DNA of 64,000 nt from Streptomyces sp. Ru72 (GCF_002920635.1 NZ_PQSR01000017.1:1-64000), one strand, 5' to 3'. Shown: positions 15,554 to 24,535, counted from the stretch's first letter. Numbers and translations are program-made. Notes: a model not told the origin generated them from the sequence alone.

Positions 15554-15569
15554 AAGCGGTCAACCGCTT
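15554..15569. promoter_or_regulatory. operator copy D, upstream of the exporter
   Basis: AAGCGGTCAACCGCTT, the most symmetric copy (arms extend to TAAGCGGT/ACCGCTTA), followed by an AT-rich TTAATTAAT. It lies 28 bases before the MFS start codon. Confidence 0.7.
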
Positions 15570-15597
15570 AATTAATCGCTCAGAGAGAGTCCACCTC

Positions 15598-17043
15598 ATG
15601 TCATCCCCTTCCCAGCGCCGCGGCACCGGGCTTCTGCTGGCCCTGCTGGCGTTCGCCCAGTTCATCAGCGCCATCGACTACAACATCGTCTACGTCGCGC
15701 TCCCCGAGATCGGCCGCGAGGTCGGCTTCGACGCGCAGAACCTGCAGTGGGTGGTCAGCGGCTACGCGGTCGCGTTCGGCGGCTTCCTGCTGCTGGGCGG
15801 CCGTGCCGCCGACCTGCTCGGCCACCGTCGCATGTTCACCACCGCCCTGAGCCTGTACGGCCTGGCCTCGCTGGCCGGTGGCCTGATAAGTGAGCCCGGG
15901 CTGCTCGTGGCCGCCCGCGCGGTGCAGGGTCTGGGCGGTGCGCTGCTGCTGCCCGCCACGCTCTCCCTGATCGCCACCACCTTCCAGGAGGGCGCCGCAC
16001 GCAACAGGGCGCTCGCGATCTGGGGCGGTGCCGGCGCCGTCGGTCTCGCGCTCGGCTCCCTGCTGGGCGGCATCCTGACCAACTACCTCGGCTGGGAGTC
16101 CGTCTTCTTCGTCAACGTCCCCCTCGCCCTGGGCGCCGCAGCAGCGGCCTTCTCGGTCATTCCCAAGGACGCGCCGCGTGAGCGGGGCCGCACCTTCGAC
16201 CTGACCGGCGCACTGACCGCCACCATCGGCTTCAGCGCTCTCGTCTTCGGCATCGTCCAGGGCCCCGCGGCTGGCTGGGGCTCCGCCGAGACCCTCGTCG
16301 CCCTCCTCGGCGGCGCACTGTTCATCGGCCTGTTCCTGATCGTCGAGTCCCGCACCGCCCACCCGCTGATGCCGCTGCGGCTGTTCGGCAACCGCAGCCT
16401 GGTCGCCGCGATGGGGATCACCTTCGTCTTCATGGGCACCTTCGGCGCCCAGTACTACTTCTTCACCGTCTACCTGCAGAACGTGCTCCACTACAGCGCC
16501 CTGACCACCGGCCTGGCGTTCCTGCCCTCGGCACTGGTGGGCATGGTCGGCACCAAGCTGAGCGAGAAGCTGCTCGGCAAGGTCGGCCCCCGCACGACGA
16601 TCATCACCGGTCTGCTCGTGGGCGCCGCCGGCATGGCCGTCCTGGCGCTGGGCATGTCCCCGAACGGCGGCTACCCGGCCCTGCTGCCCGGCGTGATCCT
16701 GCTCAGCCTCGGCCAGGGCCTCGCCTGGACCGCGATGTTCGTCGCGGCCACCAGCGGAGTCGACGCCTCCCACCAGGGCATCGCCTCGGCCATGGCCTCC
16801 ACCACTCAGCAGATCGGCTCCGCCGTCGGCCTGGCGATCCTGGTTGCCGTCGCCAACTCCGGCGTCCACACCAGCACCGGCGCGGCGCTCGTCCCCGGCC
16901 TGCGCACCGCGGGGTTCACCGCCGGTGCCCTCACCCTCCTCGGTGTGGCCATCGCCCTGACCCTGCGCCGGCCCGGCACCACCCCGCCGGCCCCCACCGC
17001 GACGAAGACCACGCAGCGCTCGGAAGCCGGCATCTCCGCCTGA
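15598..17043 (+). CDS. DHA2-type MFS drug exporter
   Basis: Proton-driven multidrug efflux protein of 481 residues in the cytoplasmic membrane with about 14 hydrophobic helices. Family marks are LLLALLAFAQFISAIDYNIV in helix 1 (the DHA2 D1 motif region), GGRAADLLGHRRMF after helix 2 (motif A), and the gate motif GGAGAVGLALGSLLGG in helix 5 (motif C). The C-terminal tail is threonine/proline-rich. An operator of the upstream TetR lies in its promoter, and a strong hairpin follows the stop, so it is the last gene of the module. Substrate unknown. Confidence 0.93.
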   Translation: MSSPSQRRGTGLLLALLAFAQFISAIDYNIVYVALPEIGREVGFDAQNLQWVVSGYAVAFGGFLLLGGRAADLLGHRRMFTTALSLYGLASLAGGLISEPGLLVAARAVQGLGGALLLPATLSLIATTFQEGAARNRALAIWGGAGAVGLALGSLLGGILTNYLGWESVFFVNVPLALGAAAAAFSVIPKDAPRERGRTFDLTGALTATIGFSALVFGIVQGPAAGWGSAETLVALLGGALFIGLFLIVESRTAHPLMPLRLFGNRSLVAAMGITFVFMGTFGAQYYFFTVYLQNVLHYSALTTGLAFLPSALVGMVGTKLSEKLLGKVGPRTTIITGLLVGAAGMAVLALGMSPNGGYPALLPGVILLSLGQGLAWTAMFVAATSGVDASHQGIASAMASTTQQIGSAVGLAILVAVANSGVHTSTGAALVPGLRTAGFTAGALTLLGVAIALTLRRPGTTPPAPTATKTTQRSEAGISA

Positions 17044-17066
17044 ACCCCCTGAGCGGAGAACACGCA

Positions 17067-17109
17067 GACCCCCTCGGCGGGGCGGCCGACCCGCCCCGCC
17101 GAGGGGGTC
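17067..17109. terminator. strong bidirectional hairpin
   Basis: A 19-bp perfect stem (17067-17085 with 17091-17109) and a 5-base loop, 24 bases after the exporter stop. It can also serve the minus-strand gene ending at 17308. Confidence 0.8.
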
Positions 17110-17307
17110 ACCCACAGTTGACGCTCCCCACTCCCACTGCAGGAGCAGGACGATGAAGGTGACTGCAACACCTGTGACGACCTGGGCCTGGCCGCATGAC
17201 CGGCGGCGCGTCGCTCCGGATGCCTTCATGGCAAGAGGACACGCGCCAGGACGACGTCGGCTTCCATGACGGGGCTGGGCCGGTCACCCGGCCCAGCCCG
17301 TGCCGGT

Positions 17308-17895
17308 CTATGCGCCGGTGGGCGCTGCTGTCGGCTTGCCCAGCTTCCGCAGGTCGAGCGCGAGGAGCGCGGCGATGCCGATGACGGGCAGACAGGTCAT
17401 CTGGATCGCGGCCGCCACGCCCCAGCCGTAGGCGCTCTGCAGCGCGGCGAAGGCATAGCCGGACACCGAGGCGGGAAGGTAAGTCGCCGCGAGGAAGACC
17501 CCGCTCGCGCGGCCGACCGCCCCGGGCGAGACACTGCGCTGGACCAGGGCGTACAGGTTGACTATCAGCACCCCGCTGGCCAGCGTGCCGTAGCCGATCG
17601 ACAGCAGCGCCTGTCCGACGGGCGCCGTGTGCACGTTGAACAGCAGCCAGCCCAGGGCCATGTTCGCGCCCGTCGCGATGATCAGCACCCAACGGGGGTT
17701 GAACCGGTCCCCGAGCCAGCCGGCCGGAATACCCGGCATCGAGCCGATCGCGAACATCCCGGCGACCAGTCCCACATCCGTCGTGCTGAACCCCGACTCG
17801 GTCTTGAGGTAGGTGGGATACAGGCCGAGGAAGCTGTAGCCGCAGAAGCCCACCACGGCCGAGGCGACGGCACAGGCGACCACATTGCGGTTCAT
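17308..17895 (-). CDS. MFS transporter, C-terminal half only (truncated)
   Basis: 195 residues with six hydrophobic helices (beginning NVVACAVASAVVGFCGYSFLG). They include an inner motif-A-like loop GIPAGWLGDRFNPRW after the second helix, so this is the second six-helix bundle of a 400-residue major-facilitator protein. The N-terminal half is absent: directly upstream, with a one-base stop/start overlap, is a TPR gene. The clean ATG could be an internal methionine of the original protein exposed by a deletion. A six-helix half transporter might be inert. I find no N-terminal half elsewhere in the window. Best treated as a pseudogene that is still translated. Confidence 0.7.
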   Translation of the reverse strand: MNRNVVACAVASAVVGFCGYSFLGLYPTYLKTESGFSTTDVGLVAGMFAIGSMPGIPAGWLGDRFNPRWVLIIATGANMALGWLLFNVHTAPVGQALLSIGYGTLASGVLIVNLYALVQRSVSPGAVGRASGVFLAATYLPASVSGYAFAALQSAYGWGVAAAIQMTCLPVIGIAALLALDLRKLGKPTAAPTGA

Positions 17896-18695
17896 CAGTC
17901 TTTCCGGGGTTGCGGTTCCGCGTCGGGATGCTCAGGCGGAAGGAGACGGAGGCGGTCCTTCGCCATGGCCGCGACTTGTTCGTCACCGAGCTCGCCGGCC
18001 AGAGTGAGCGACCGCCGGGCTCCGGGGACGTCTTCGCGCCGTAGGCGTATCTCGCCGTGGATGAGATGGGCAGGCGCCAGGAAGTCCCCTTGTCCGGCTT
18101 CGAGGACCGGAAGCAGGGCCTGCTCCGCGTCGTCCAGGTCACCGCGGCGGAGCAGCAGTTGAGCGAGGTGGACGGACGCGGCAAGAGACTCGACCGGGTG
18201 ATGCGCACGGATGACCTGCCGGAAGACGTCCTCGGCGCCCTCCGTCCTGCCGTCCTCCATGGCCATGCGGGCGAGTTCGTTGGCCGCTCTCGGAGAATGG
18301 TCGCGGTGCCCGGCAGTGATGACCACCCGGAGACACTCGTCTGCTCCCGCCATGTCCCCCAACTGCCGGAGCACGTAGGAGAGATTGATGCCGCTCTGGC
18401 CGGCGAGGTCCGCGTCGTCGGCGTGCACGGCCCGGCGGTAGGCGTCCCGGGCAGCGGTCAGATCGCCCCGCCTGCGCAGCAACTGCCCCAGGTTGAAGGC
18501 TGCGATCGCGGCCCTGGGCGGGTCCCCCATGTCCATGACCTGACGGAACTGCTCCTCCGCGAACGCGACGTCACCGCTCTCCAACCGCAGGCTCGCGAGT
18601 TCCAGAACCACGGACCATGGGCTGTCGACGACCACGGTCGTTGTCTCGTGCGGTGGTTGGTTCTTGGGGTGCCGACGTCTTCTCCACAGCGCCAT
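17895..18695 (-). CDS. tetratricopeptide-repeat protein
   Basis: Soluble helical-repeat protein of 266 residues. After a basic N-terminus (MALWRRRRHPKN), five or six TPR-like units of about 34-36 residues follow, e.g. GDVAFAEEQFRQVMDMGD, GDLTAARDAYRRAVHADD, GDMAGADECLRVVITAGH, GRTEGAEDVFRQVIRAHH and GDLDDAEQALLPVLEAGQ. These form a protein-binding scaffold; the partner is unknown. A GGGAGG ribosome site lies five bases before ATG 18695. The 3' end overlaps the start of the truncated MFS gene by one base, likely the result of a rearrangement. Confidence 0.85.
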   Translation of the reverse strand: MALWRRRRHPKNQPPHETTTVVVDSPWSVVLELASLRLESGDVAFAEEQFRQVMDMGDPPRAAIAAFNLGQLLRRRGDLTAARDAYRRAVHADDADLAGQSGINLSYVLRQLGDMAGADECLRVVITAGHRDHSPRAANELARMAMEDGRTEGAEDVFRQVIRAHHPVESLAASVHLAQLLLRRGDLDDAEQALLPVLEAGQGDFLAPAHLIHGEIRLRREDVPGARRSLTLAGELGDEQVAAMAKDRLRLLPPEHPDAEPQPRKD

Positions 18696-18997
18696 TCAGC
18701 CTCCCGGTAGGTGCTCGCTCACAGTCGGCCACCCGAAGACCGACGTCAAGCCCATGAGGCCGCTGCCCGCTCCCAACGGATGGGTGGGACTGGCAAGTTG
18801 GGCGGTCGGCGCCTTGAACGGGTCCCTGGCGTGCCCTGCCGGCGGTGAAGATCGAGCTCGTCCCTGCGAGGAGAAGGCTTCGGCTAGGCTGAACGCCTCG
18901 AACGCATGAGTGAGTAGCAACGGGGGTTGCCTTATGCCTGATCGTGTCGGCTTGTCTCGCGTCGAAAGACCCTTGAGCTGGTCGAGCGGAAACCGAC
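18696..18997. other. intergenic region between divergent genes
   Basis: Divergent promoter region for the TPR gene (minus) and the DUF1023 gene (plus). A 25-codon ORF from ATG 18934 overlaps the start of the DUF1023 gene in another frame; it has no family resemblance and could at most be a leader peptide. No repeat or operator stands out. Confidence 0.4.
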
Positions 18998-20665
18998 ATG
19001 GCTTCTGACTTCTCCCGGCTGATGAAACAGGACTTCTCCGACCTGGAAGCGGCGGCGAGGGCCTGGCGCGCACTGTCGACCACCATGGACTCCCTCACGG
19101 ACCGCCACCGCCGGCAGGTGACGGGACCACTGCACCAGTCCTGGAAGGGCGACGACGCCGACGCGGCCCTCTTCTATCTGGAGGACGTCGAATCGCGGAT
19201 CGGTGTGGTCGAGACGGAGGCCATGGCCATCGCCGAGGTCATCGATACCACACGGTTCTGGATGGAGCAGTCCCAGACCGACCTGCGCAATGCGGTGCGG
19301 CGGGCGGAGGAGGATAACTTCGAGGTCGACGGCGACGGCTGGGTCAGTGATCCGACAACCACGGACCTGCCGCGTCAGGACCCCGACGCGCGGCAGATCA
19401 TCGCCGGCCGCAGCGCCCTGCTCGGGGAGCACCGCGCGGCCATCGACGAGGCCCTGACCGCCGCGCACAAGGCCAGCAACGACGGCGCGAAGGCCCTCGG
19501 GGAGCTGAACGGCGACATCCTCACCGACCCGCTCAGTCATGACGCGGCAGCGGAATCCGCCCAGGACGTCAAGAACGCGATGAAGGCGGTGGGTGTCCAG
19601 GCCCCGCAGATCCCCGAGGGCGACCCGAAGGCCGCCGCCGAATGGTGGAAGGCCCTCAGCCCCGAGGAGCGCCAGGCCTACAGCACGCTCTATCCGAAGG
19701 AGATCGGCGCGACCGACGGTCTGCCGTCGGATGTACGCGACGACGCCAACCGTACGGCCCTCGCCCAGGAGCTCAATCTGGTCCAGGAGGGCAACTGGGA
19801 CGAAGGATTCCCTGGCGAGAGCGACGAAAGCGTCAACAGACGCCTGCACAACCTCCAGGTGCTCAACGACCAGCTCGAAGCCGCGGACGGCGCGCCCAAG
19901 GGTAAGGAGCTGTACCTCCTCGGCTACGACTCGAAGGACGACGGACGGGCGATCATAGCCATGGGCAACCCGGACACCGCCGACAATGTCGGTGTCCAAG
20001 TGCCGGGCACGGGAACCACGATGGACTCCACACGTGGGCAACTGGAGCGCGTCAGCAAGCTGCAGGACTCGGCTGGGGAAGCAGATCCTACGGCGGATAC
20101 CGCAATGGTGTACTGGTTGGGATACGACGCCCCCGAGATTCCGATCAGCGAGGCCAACAACCTCGATGTCGCCGGCCCCGGCCGAGCCGAAGACGGTGCC
20201 CAGGACCTGAGGGACTTCACCCACGGCCTACGTGCCTCCCATGAAGGCGAGAGGGCAAACCTCACTGTGCTGGGCCACAGCTACGGATCCACCGCTGTAG
20301 GTGCGGCAGCAGCCGGAGACGACGGTTTGGACGCGGACAATATCGCTGTTGTCGGCAGCCCCGGCATGACCGTGGACAGAGCTGACGACCTCAATATCGA
20401 CCCGAGCCATGTCTATGTGGGTCTGGCTGAAGACGACCCGATCAGAGATGCTCAAGACCTGAGCCTGGGCCATAACGTGACGTCCGCCTACTTCGGCGCT
20501 ACACGATTCGAAACCGACACCAGCGGCCACAGCGGCTACTGGGATGAAAACAGCGACGGCATGAGCGAAGGCCTGGCGAACCAAGGCCGGATCATCGCCG
20601 GCCGTCAGCCGAGCGCATACGATCCTCCGCCCTCGATGCCGGCTCAACCACCCGGACACCTGTGA
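18998..20665 (+). CDS. DUF1023 alpha/beta hydrolase with WXG100-like N-terminus
   Basis: Protein of 555 residues. The N-terminal 150 residues are helical with the WXG-like element HQSWKGDDADAALFYL, as in ESX/type VII-associated proteins. The C-terminal half is the DUF1023 (PF06259) hydrolase domain: KGKELYLLGYDSKDDGRAI, MVYWLGYDAPE, the nucleophile elbow LGHSYGSTAVG, and a late histidine in the HSGYWD segment. No signal peptide is seen. In actinobacteria such proteins are often encoded with small lipoproteins, as here (gene at 20694, 28 bases downstream). Lipase, esterase or toxin-like activity are all possible and the substrate is unknown. Confidence 0.85.
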   Translation: MASDFSRLMKQDFSDLEAAARAWRALSTTMDSLTDRHRRQVTGPLHQSWKGDDADAALFYLEDVESRIGVVETEAMAIAEVIDTTRFWMEQSQTDLRNAVRRAEEDNFEVDGDGWVSDPTTTDLPRQDPDARQIIAGRSALLGEHRAAIDEALTAAHKASNDGAKALGELNGDILTDPLSHDAAAESAQDVKNAMKAVGVQAPQIPEGDPKAAAEWWKALSPEERQAYSTLYPKEIGATDGLPSDVRDDANRTALAQELNLVQEGNWDEGFPGESDESVNRRLHNLQVLNDQLEAADGAPKGKELYLLGYDSKDDGRAIIAMGNPDTADNVGVQVPGTGTTMDSTRGQLERVSKLQDSAGEADPTADTAMVYWLGYDAPEIPISEANNLDVAGPGRAEDGAQDLRDFTHGLRASHEGERANLTVLGHSYGSTAVGAAAAGDDGLDADNIAVVGSPGMTVDRADDLNIDPSHVYVGLAEDDPIRDAQDLSLGHNVTSAYFGATRFETDTSGHSGYWDENSDGMSEGLANQGRIIAGRQPSAYDPPPSMPAQPPGHL

Positions 20666-20693
20666 TCAGGCCCGCTAGGCAAAAGCGAGAACG

Positions 20694-21221
20694 ATGCTCC
20701 GCAAGAACACCCTCATAGCCGCCCTGGCAGTCACCACCACTCTCTTCACCGGAGCCTGCATGTCCCGGCAGACCGACGACATCAACAAACCCCTCCCTCG
20801 CAAGAGCAGGGCAGAATCTCTGGCGTGGGCCAAGGAGTACACGTCGACCATGGCGCGATACGCCGACGTCGAGATCTCCGGTGATCCCGCGCCGAGGAAG
20901 CGCTTCGACGCCTGCGTAGGCCAGAAGGACGAAGTGGCCGAGGACGGGCGGTACACGCTCACCTATACCAGCTATGCAAAGCTCCCCGAAGAGCAGCACA
21001 TCCCCGCCATCCGCAAGCTTCGCAAAGCGCTCGAGCAGCACGGGGTCCGCATCACCAGCCACACCGAGCGCCCGACGACGCCTGAAGCCATCATGTACGG
21101 CAGAAGCGACAGCGAGGGCTACTCGCTCATCGCGGACTCGGTAAACCCTCCCGGCACTCTCCGGCTCTCCGTCTCCACCCCTTGTTTCCTCCCCCCGGGA
21201 GCCGAGCAGCAGCAATTCTGA
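20694..21221 (+). CDS. putative lipoprotein
   Basis: 175 residues with a clear lipoprotein signal: MLRKN, a hydrophobic core, then lipobox LFTGAC, so the mature protein begins at Cys22 and is anchored to the outer face of the membrane. The mature part has no domain I can name; it contains another two cysteines (DACVGQ and STPCFL) that could form a disulfide. It follows the DUF1023 hydrolase gene by 28 bases and is probably cotranscribed, so it may be a partner or immunity protein for that hydrolase; this is inference from position only. Confidence 0.8.
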   Translation: MLRKNTLIAALAVTTTLFTGACMSRQTDDINKPLPRKSRAESLAWAKEYTSTMARYADVEISGDPAPRKRFDACVGQKDEVAEDGRYTLTYTSYAKLPEEQHIPAIRKLRKALEQHGVRITSHTERPTTPEAIMYGRSDSEGYSLIADSVNPPGTLRLSVSTPCFLPPGAEQQQF

Positions 21222-21355
21222 GCTGAGCTTGCTCCTCATCGGCGGACACCCTTGATGCTGCTCCCCGTGCGGGGTCACTCCTTGGGGTGTCTCTGACAGG
21301 TGCCTTACGCGTCTCCGGTTCTCTGTGGCGCGGCTTTCGGCCGCGCCCCGGCTGC

Positions 21356-22903
21356 TCACTCCGCCGTCGCGTTCCCGGACAGGCGGACCTCCTCGTTGTC
21401 GAGGGCGGCCTGCAGCCGGCGCAGTACGGTGTCGTCGATGCGGCGTTCGTCGCGCAGACGGACGACGGTGGCGCGTTTGTGGGCGATGAGGGCCAGGCGC
21501 AGCGCGATGTAGTCCTGGTGCTGGAGCAGGGCCGGGTCGTCGTCGGCGCCCGCGCTCCTGGCCCGTACGGTCGCCAGTTGCGCCTCGTACTCCTGGCGCA
21601 GCCATTCGACGATCTTCGGTCCGGTGCCCAGGTCGGCGGCGAGTTGCGGCATCGCCTTGATCGCCTCTTCCACGGCGGTGGACTCGGCGAGGTTCTGCTC
21701 CTCGTCGACCGACGTGTCGGGGGGCAGTTTCGCCCAGCGCACCACCGCGGGCAGCGCGAGTCCCTGCGTCACCAGCGTCACGAGGATGACGCCGGAGGTG
21801 ACGAAGACGATGAAGCCGCGGTCGGGGAACGGCTCGCCCGAGTCGAGCGTCTGCGGTACCGACAGTGCCACCGCGAGGGAGACCGCACCCCGGAACCCGG
21901 CCAGCCCGCTGACCACGCGGGCCCGGTCACTGACGCGGAGGAGGCGCTGCTGGGGGCGGTGGTCGAGCATGCGGATCAGGTAGGCGGAAGCGAACAGGAA
22001 CGCGAAGCGCACGACGACGAGCACCACGCAGACGACTCCTGCCGCGATCAACGCCTCCTTGAGGTCGGAGCGGCTGAGGCTGCGCACGGCGTACTGCAGT
22101 TCCACCCCCACCAGGACGAACAGCGCCCCGTTGATGAGGAAGGTGGCCAGCGGCCAGAACGCCAGTGCCTGCGTGCGGTGTTCGGCCCGGATGATGCGCG
22201 GGGCGACCTGGCTCATGATGAGGCCGCTGATGACCACCGCGAGCACGCCGGAGGCTCCGACCAGTTCGGCGAGCAGGTACGCGGTGAAGGGCGCCAGGAT
22301 CATGACCAGGTTGCCCAGCAGGGGGTCGTCCAGGCGGCGCCGCAGGTTCATGTTGACCCACGCGACAGCCGCTCCGACCACGGCGCCGCCGCCGTAGGCG
22401 AGCAGGAAGAGTCCGCCGACGCGTGGAATGCTCAGGTGTTCCTCGCCGACCGTGATGCCGACGGCGAGACCGTAGACGACCAGGGCCGTGCCGTCGTTGA
22501 CGAGACTCTCCGCGCGCAGCACGGTGACCTGACGGCGCGGCAGGGCCTGGGCCAGGACGCCGACCGCGGTGGCGTCCGTGGGCGCCACGGCCGCGCCGAG
22601 CACCCAGGCGGGCCCCCACGGAAGACCGAGGGCGTGCCCGGCCGCGGCGACGGCCCAGGCCGTGAGAATGACGAGGGCGGTGCTCAGCAGCGCGATGCCG
22701 CGCAGGTTGGTGCGTATCTCCCGCAGGGAGGTGGTCAGGCTCTCCCAGTACAGCAGCACCGGCAGGAAGAGCAGCAGCACGACCTCCGGCGGCAGCTGTG
22801 CCTGCCGCACCGCCGGGACGAACCCCAGGGCGGCACCCGTCCCGAGCAGGACGACGGGCGGGGCTGTGCCGAGGCGTTGTCCCACGGCGTTGCCCACCAG
22901 CAC
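21356..22903 (-). CDS. CPA1-family Na+/H+ antiporter (N-terminus frameshifted)
   Basis: Monovalent cation/proton antiporter. Ten or more hydrophobic helices are visible. Family marks are PPEVVLLLFLPVLLYWES, AAVAPTDATAVGVLAQ with the ion-binding Asp pair, RAESLVNDGTALV, and FRGAVSLAVALSVP. A cytosolic tail of about 120 residues follows. In this frame the first usable codon is GTG 22903, giving 515 residues. The family N-terminus (LPGLELVVVLGVA) is encoded just upstream in another frame with a good ribosome site, so one base seems to be missing near 22902. It follows the DUF2255 gene by about 40 bases and is probably in its operon. Confidence 0.85.
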   Translation of the reverse strand: MLVGNAVGQRLGTAPPVVLLGTGAALGFVPAVRQAQLPPEVVLLLFLPVLLYWESLTTSLREIRTNLRGIALLSTALVILTAWAVAAAGHALGLPWGPAWVLGAAVAPTDATAVGVLAQALPRRQVTVLRAESLVNDGTALVVYGLAVGITVGEEHLSIPRVGGLFLLAYGGGAVVGAAVAWVNMNLRRRLDDPLLGNLVMILAPFTAYLLAELVGASGVLAVVISGLIMSQVAPRIIRAEHRTQALAFWPLATFLINGALFVLVGVELQYAVRSLSRSDLKEALIAAGVVCVVLVVVRFAFLFASAYLIRMLDHRPQQRLLRVSDRARVVSGLAGFRGAVSLAVALSVPQTLDSGEPFPDRGFIVFVTSGVILVTLVTQGLALPAVVRWAKLPPDTSVDEEQNLAESTAVEEAIKAMPQLAADLGTGPKIVEWLRQEYEAQLATVRARSAGADDDPALLQHQDYIALRLALIAHKRATVVRLRDERRIDDTVLRRLQAALDNEEVRLSGNATAE

Positions 22904-22954
22904 GCCACACCCAGGACCACGACGAGTTCAAGACCGGGCAAGGGGGGTTTCTCC
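22904..22954 (-). other. frameshifted N-terminus and ribosome site of the antiporter
   Basis: On the minus strand GGAG (22951-22954) precedes TTG 22941 by nine bases. From that TTG the codons read LPGLELVVVLGVA, the usual first helix of this antiporter family. The frame then runs on as CWWATPWDNA and leaves the family sequence. Adding a single G where GCG-TG occurs restores VLVGNAVGQRL. Either a real inactivating or attenuating mutation or a base-call error. Confidence 0.7.
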
Positions 22955-22982
22955 TGCGGGAGGGACGGACGTTCGGGCGGGT

Positions 22983-23357
22983 TCAGCCCCTCGGGACGAG
23001 CTTGAGGGTCGTGTCCCGCGAGGCCACCATCGGGTTGACGTAACCGGCGCCGTAACGGCTGTACTTGGTGCGGTAGGCGGCGTCGATGCGGTCGTTGACG
23101 TCGGCGTCGGTGACCTCGACGAAGCTGACGTCCCTGTCGACGCCGCCGGAGCGGATGTGGCCGGCGCGGCTCGCCCGGGCCGCGCGGTACCAGGAGCCGG
23201 CGCTGCCCCGGTAGGAGCGGACGTAGAGGTCGTCGCCGTAGCGGACGACCCAGATCGGCACCGGTTTGCGTGGCGTTCCGTCGCTGCGCAGGGGCGCCAT
23301 CTCCAGTTCGTCGGCGTGCTCGATGCGGTCGAGTTCGTCGTTCGTCCAGGTCGTCAT
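22983..23357 (-). CDS. DUF2255 family protein
   Basis: Small soluble protein of 124 residues from ATG 23357 (MTTWTNDELDRIEHADEL), with AGGAGA a few bases upstream. The family signature is the WTNDEL opening, then PVPIWVVRYGDDLYVRSYRG, SGSWYRAAR-like and DAAYRTKYSRYG. It resembles nitroreductase/F420-associated split-barrel proteins in pattern, but no activity is established. Cotranscription with the antiporter is likely from the 41-base spacing. A longer frame upstream exists but lacks family sequence. Confidence 0.85.
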   Translation of the reverse strand: MTTWTNDELDRIEHADELEMAPLRSDGTPRKPVPIWVVRYGDDLYVRSYRGSAGSWYRAARASRAGHIRSGGVDRDVSFVEVTDADVNDRIDAAYRTKYSRYGAGYVNPMVASRDTTLKLVPRG

Positions 23358-23518
23358 CGGCACGTCTCCTTCATGGTGGGGTGCGGGGTGCTGTGAGCGA
23401 CACCGCCGAATTGGCGGCCGGCCGCGGCCGTACGACGGGGCGTCGGGCCCTTGCGGGCATGAGCGCGACGGGGGAACGGGCTCACGCCCACGAGGGGCTG
23501 GGTGGGGTGGGCGCAGTG

Positions 23519-24535
23519 TCAGGGCTTGAGCAGGGTCTTGATGGCGCGGCGCTCGTCCATCGCCCTGTAGCCCTCGGCGACCTGCTCCAGGGGCAGGGTG
23601 AGGTCGAAGACCTTGCCGGGGTCGATGCGGCCGTTCAGGACGCGGTCGATCAAATCGGGCAGGTAGCCGCGCACGGGAGCCGGGCCGCCGCGCAGGCCGA
23701 CGTGGGAGAAGAACAGCTCCTGACCGTCGATCGCCACACCGTGCGGGACGCCGACGAAGCCGACATTGCCGCCGGGCCGGGTGGAGTACAGCGCCTGCCG
23801 CATCGACTGCTCGGTACCGACGCACTCCAGCACGCTGTCGGCGCCTACGCCGTCCGTGAGCTCCTTGACGCGGGCGATGCCTTCCTCACCGCGCTCGGTC
23901 ACGATGTCGGTCGCGCCGAACTCCAGGGCGAGCTGCTGCCGGCTCTCGTGCCGGCTCATCGCGATGATCCGCTCGGCGCCGAGTTCCTTGGCGGCGATGA
24001 CACCGCACAGGCCGACCGCGCCGTCACCGACGACCACGGCGGTGGCGCCGGGCCTGACCTCGGCGGCCTTGGCGGCGTACCAGCCGGTGCCCATGACGTC
24101 GGACAGCGTCAGCAGACCGGGCCAGAACTCCTCGGCCGGTTGCTCGGCGGTGGCGACGAGGGTGCCCTGGGCCTGCGGGATGCGGACGTACTCGGCCTGG
24201 CAGGTGCTCATGAACTCCCGGTGCACACAGTTGGACTGATAGCCCGCCAGACAGTTCGGACAGGTGTTGTCGGAGGTGGCGAAGGAGCCGATGACGAACT
24301 GTCCCGGCTTGACGGAGGTGACGTCGCTACCGACCTCCTCGACGATGCCGACGTATTCGTGGCCCATCGGGTGGGGATCCTCCACGGGCTCCACTCCGCG
24401 GTAGGCCCACAGGTCCGAGCCGCACACACAGGTGACGACGGTACGGATGATCGCGTCGGTCGGCTGGATGATTTCCGGCTCCGGAACGTCCTCCAGCCGG
24501 ATGTCGCCGGGGGCGTGAATGACAGTTGCTCGCAT
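23519..24535 (-). CDS. zinc-dependent alcohol dehydrogenase family protein
   Basis: Medium-chain dehydrogenase of 338 residues from ATG 24535 (MRATVIHAPGDIRLED). It has a GroES-like catalytic domain with zinc ligands in CVCGSDLW and GHEYVG. The structural-zinc loop is TCPNCLAGYQSNC, which keeps three of the four usual cysteines; an Asp stands at the first. The Rossmann domain has the GDGAVGLCG dinucleotide loop and IIAMSRHESR, where the residue after the second strand suggests NADP(H). It likely oxidises or reduces a small alcohol/aldehyde. It is divergent from an XRE regulator 364 bases away, a pairing common in streptomycetes that suggests local control. Confidence 0.92.
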   Translation of the reverse strand: MRATVIHAPGDIRLEDVPEPEIIQPTDAIIRTVVTCVCGSDLWAYRGVEPVEDPHPMGHEYVGIVEEVGSDVTSVKPGQFVIGSFATSDNTCPNCLAGYQSNCVHREFMSTCQAEYVRIPQAQGTLVATAEQPAEEFWPGLLTLSDVMGTGWYAAKAAEVRPGATAVVVGDGAVGLCGVIAAKELGAERIIAMSRHESRQQLALEFGATDIVTERGEEGIARVKELTDGVGADSVLECVGTEQSMRQALYSTRPGGNVGFVGVPHGVAIDGQELFFSHVGLRGGPAPVRGYLPDLIDRVLNGRIDPGKVFDLTLPLEQVAEGYRAMDERRAIKTLLKP

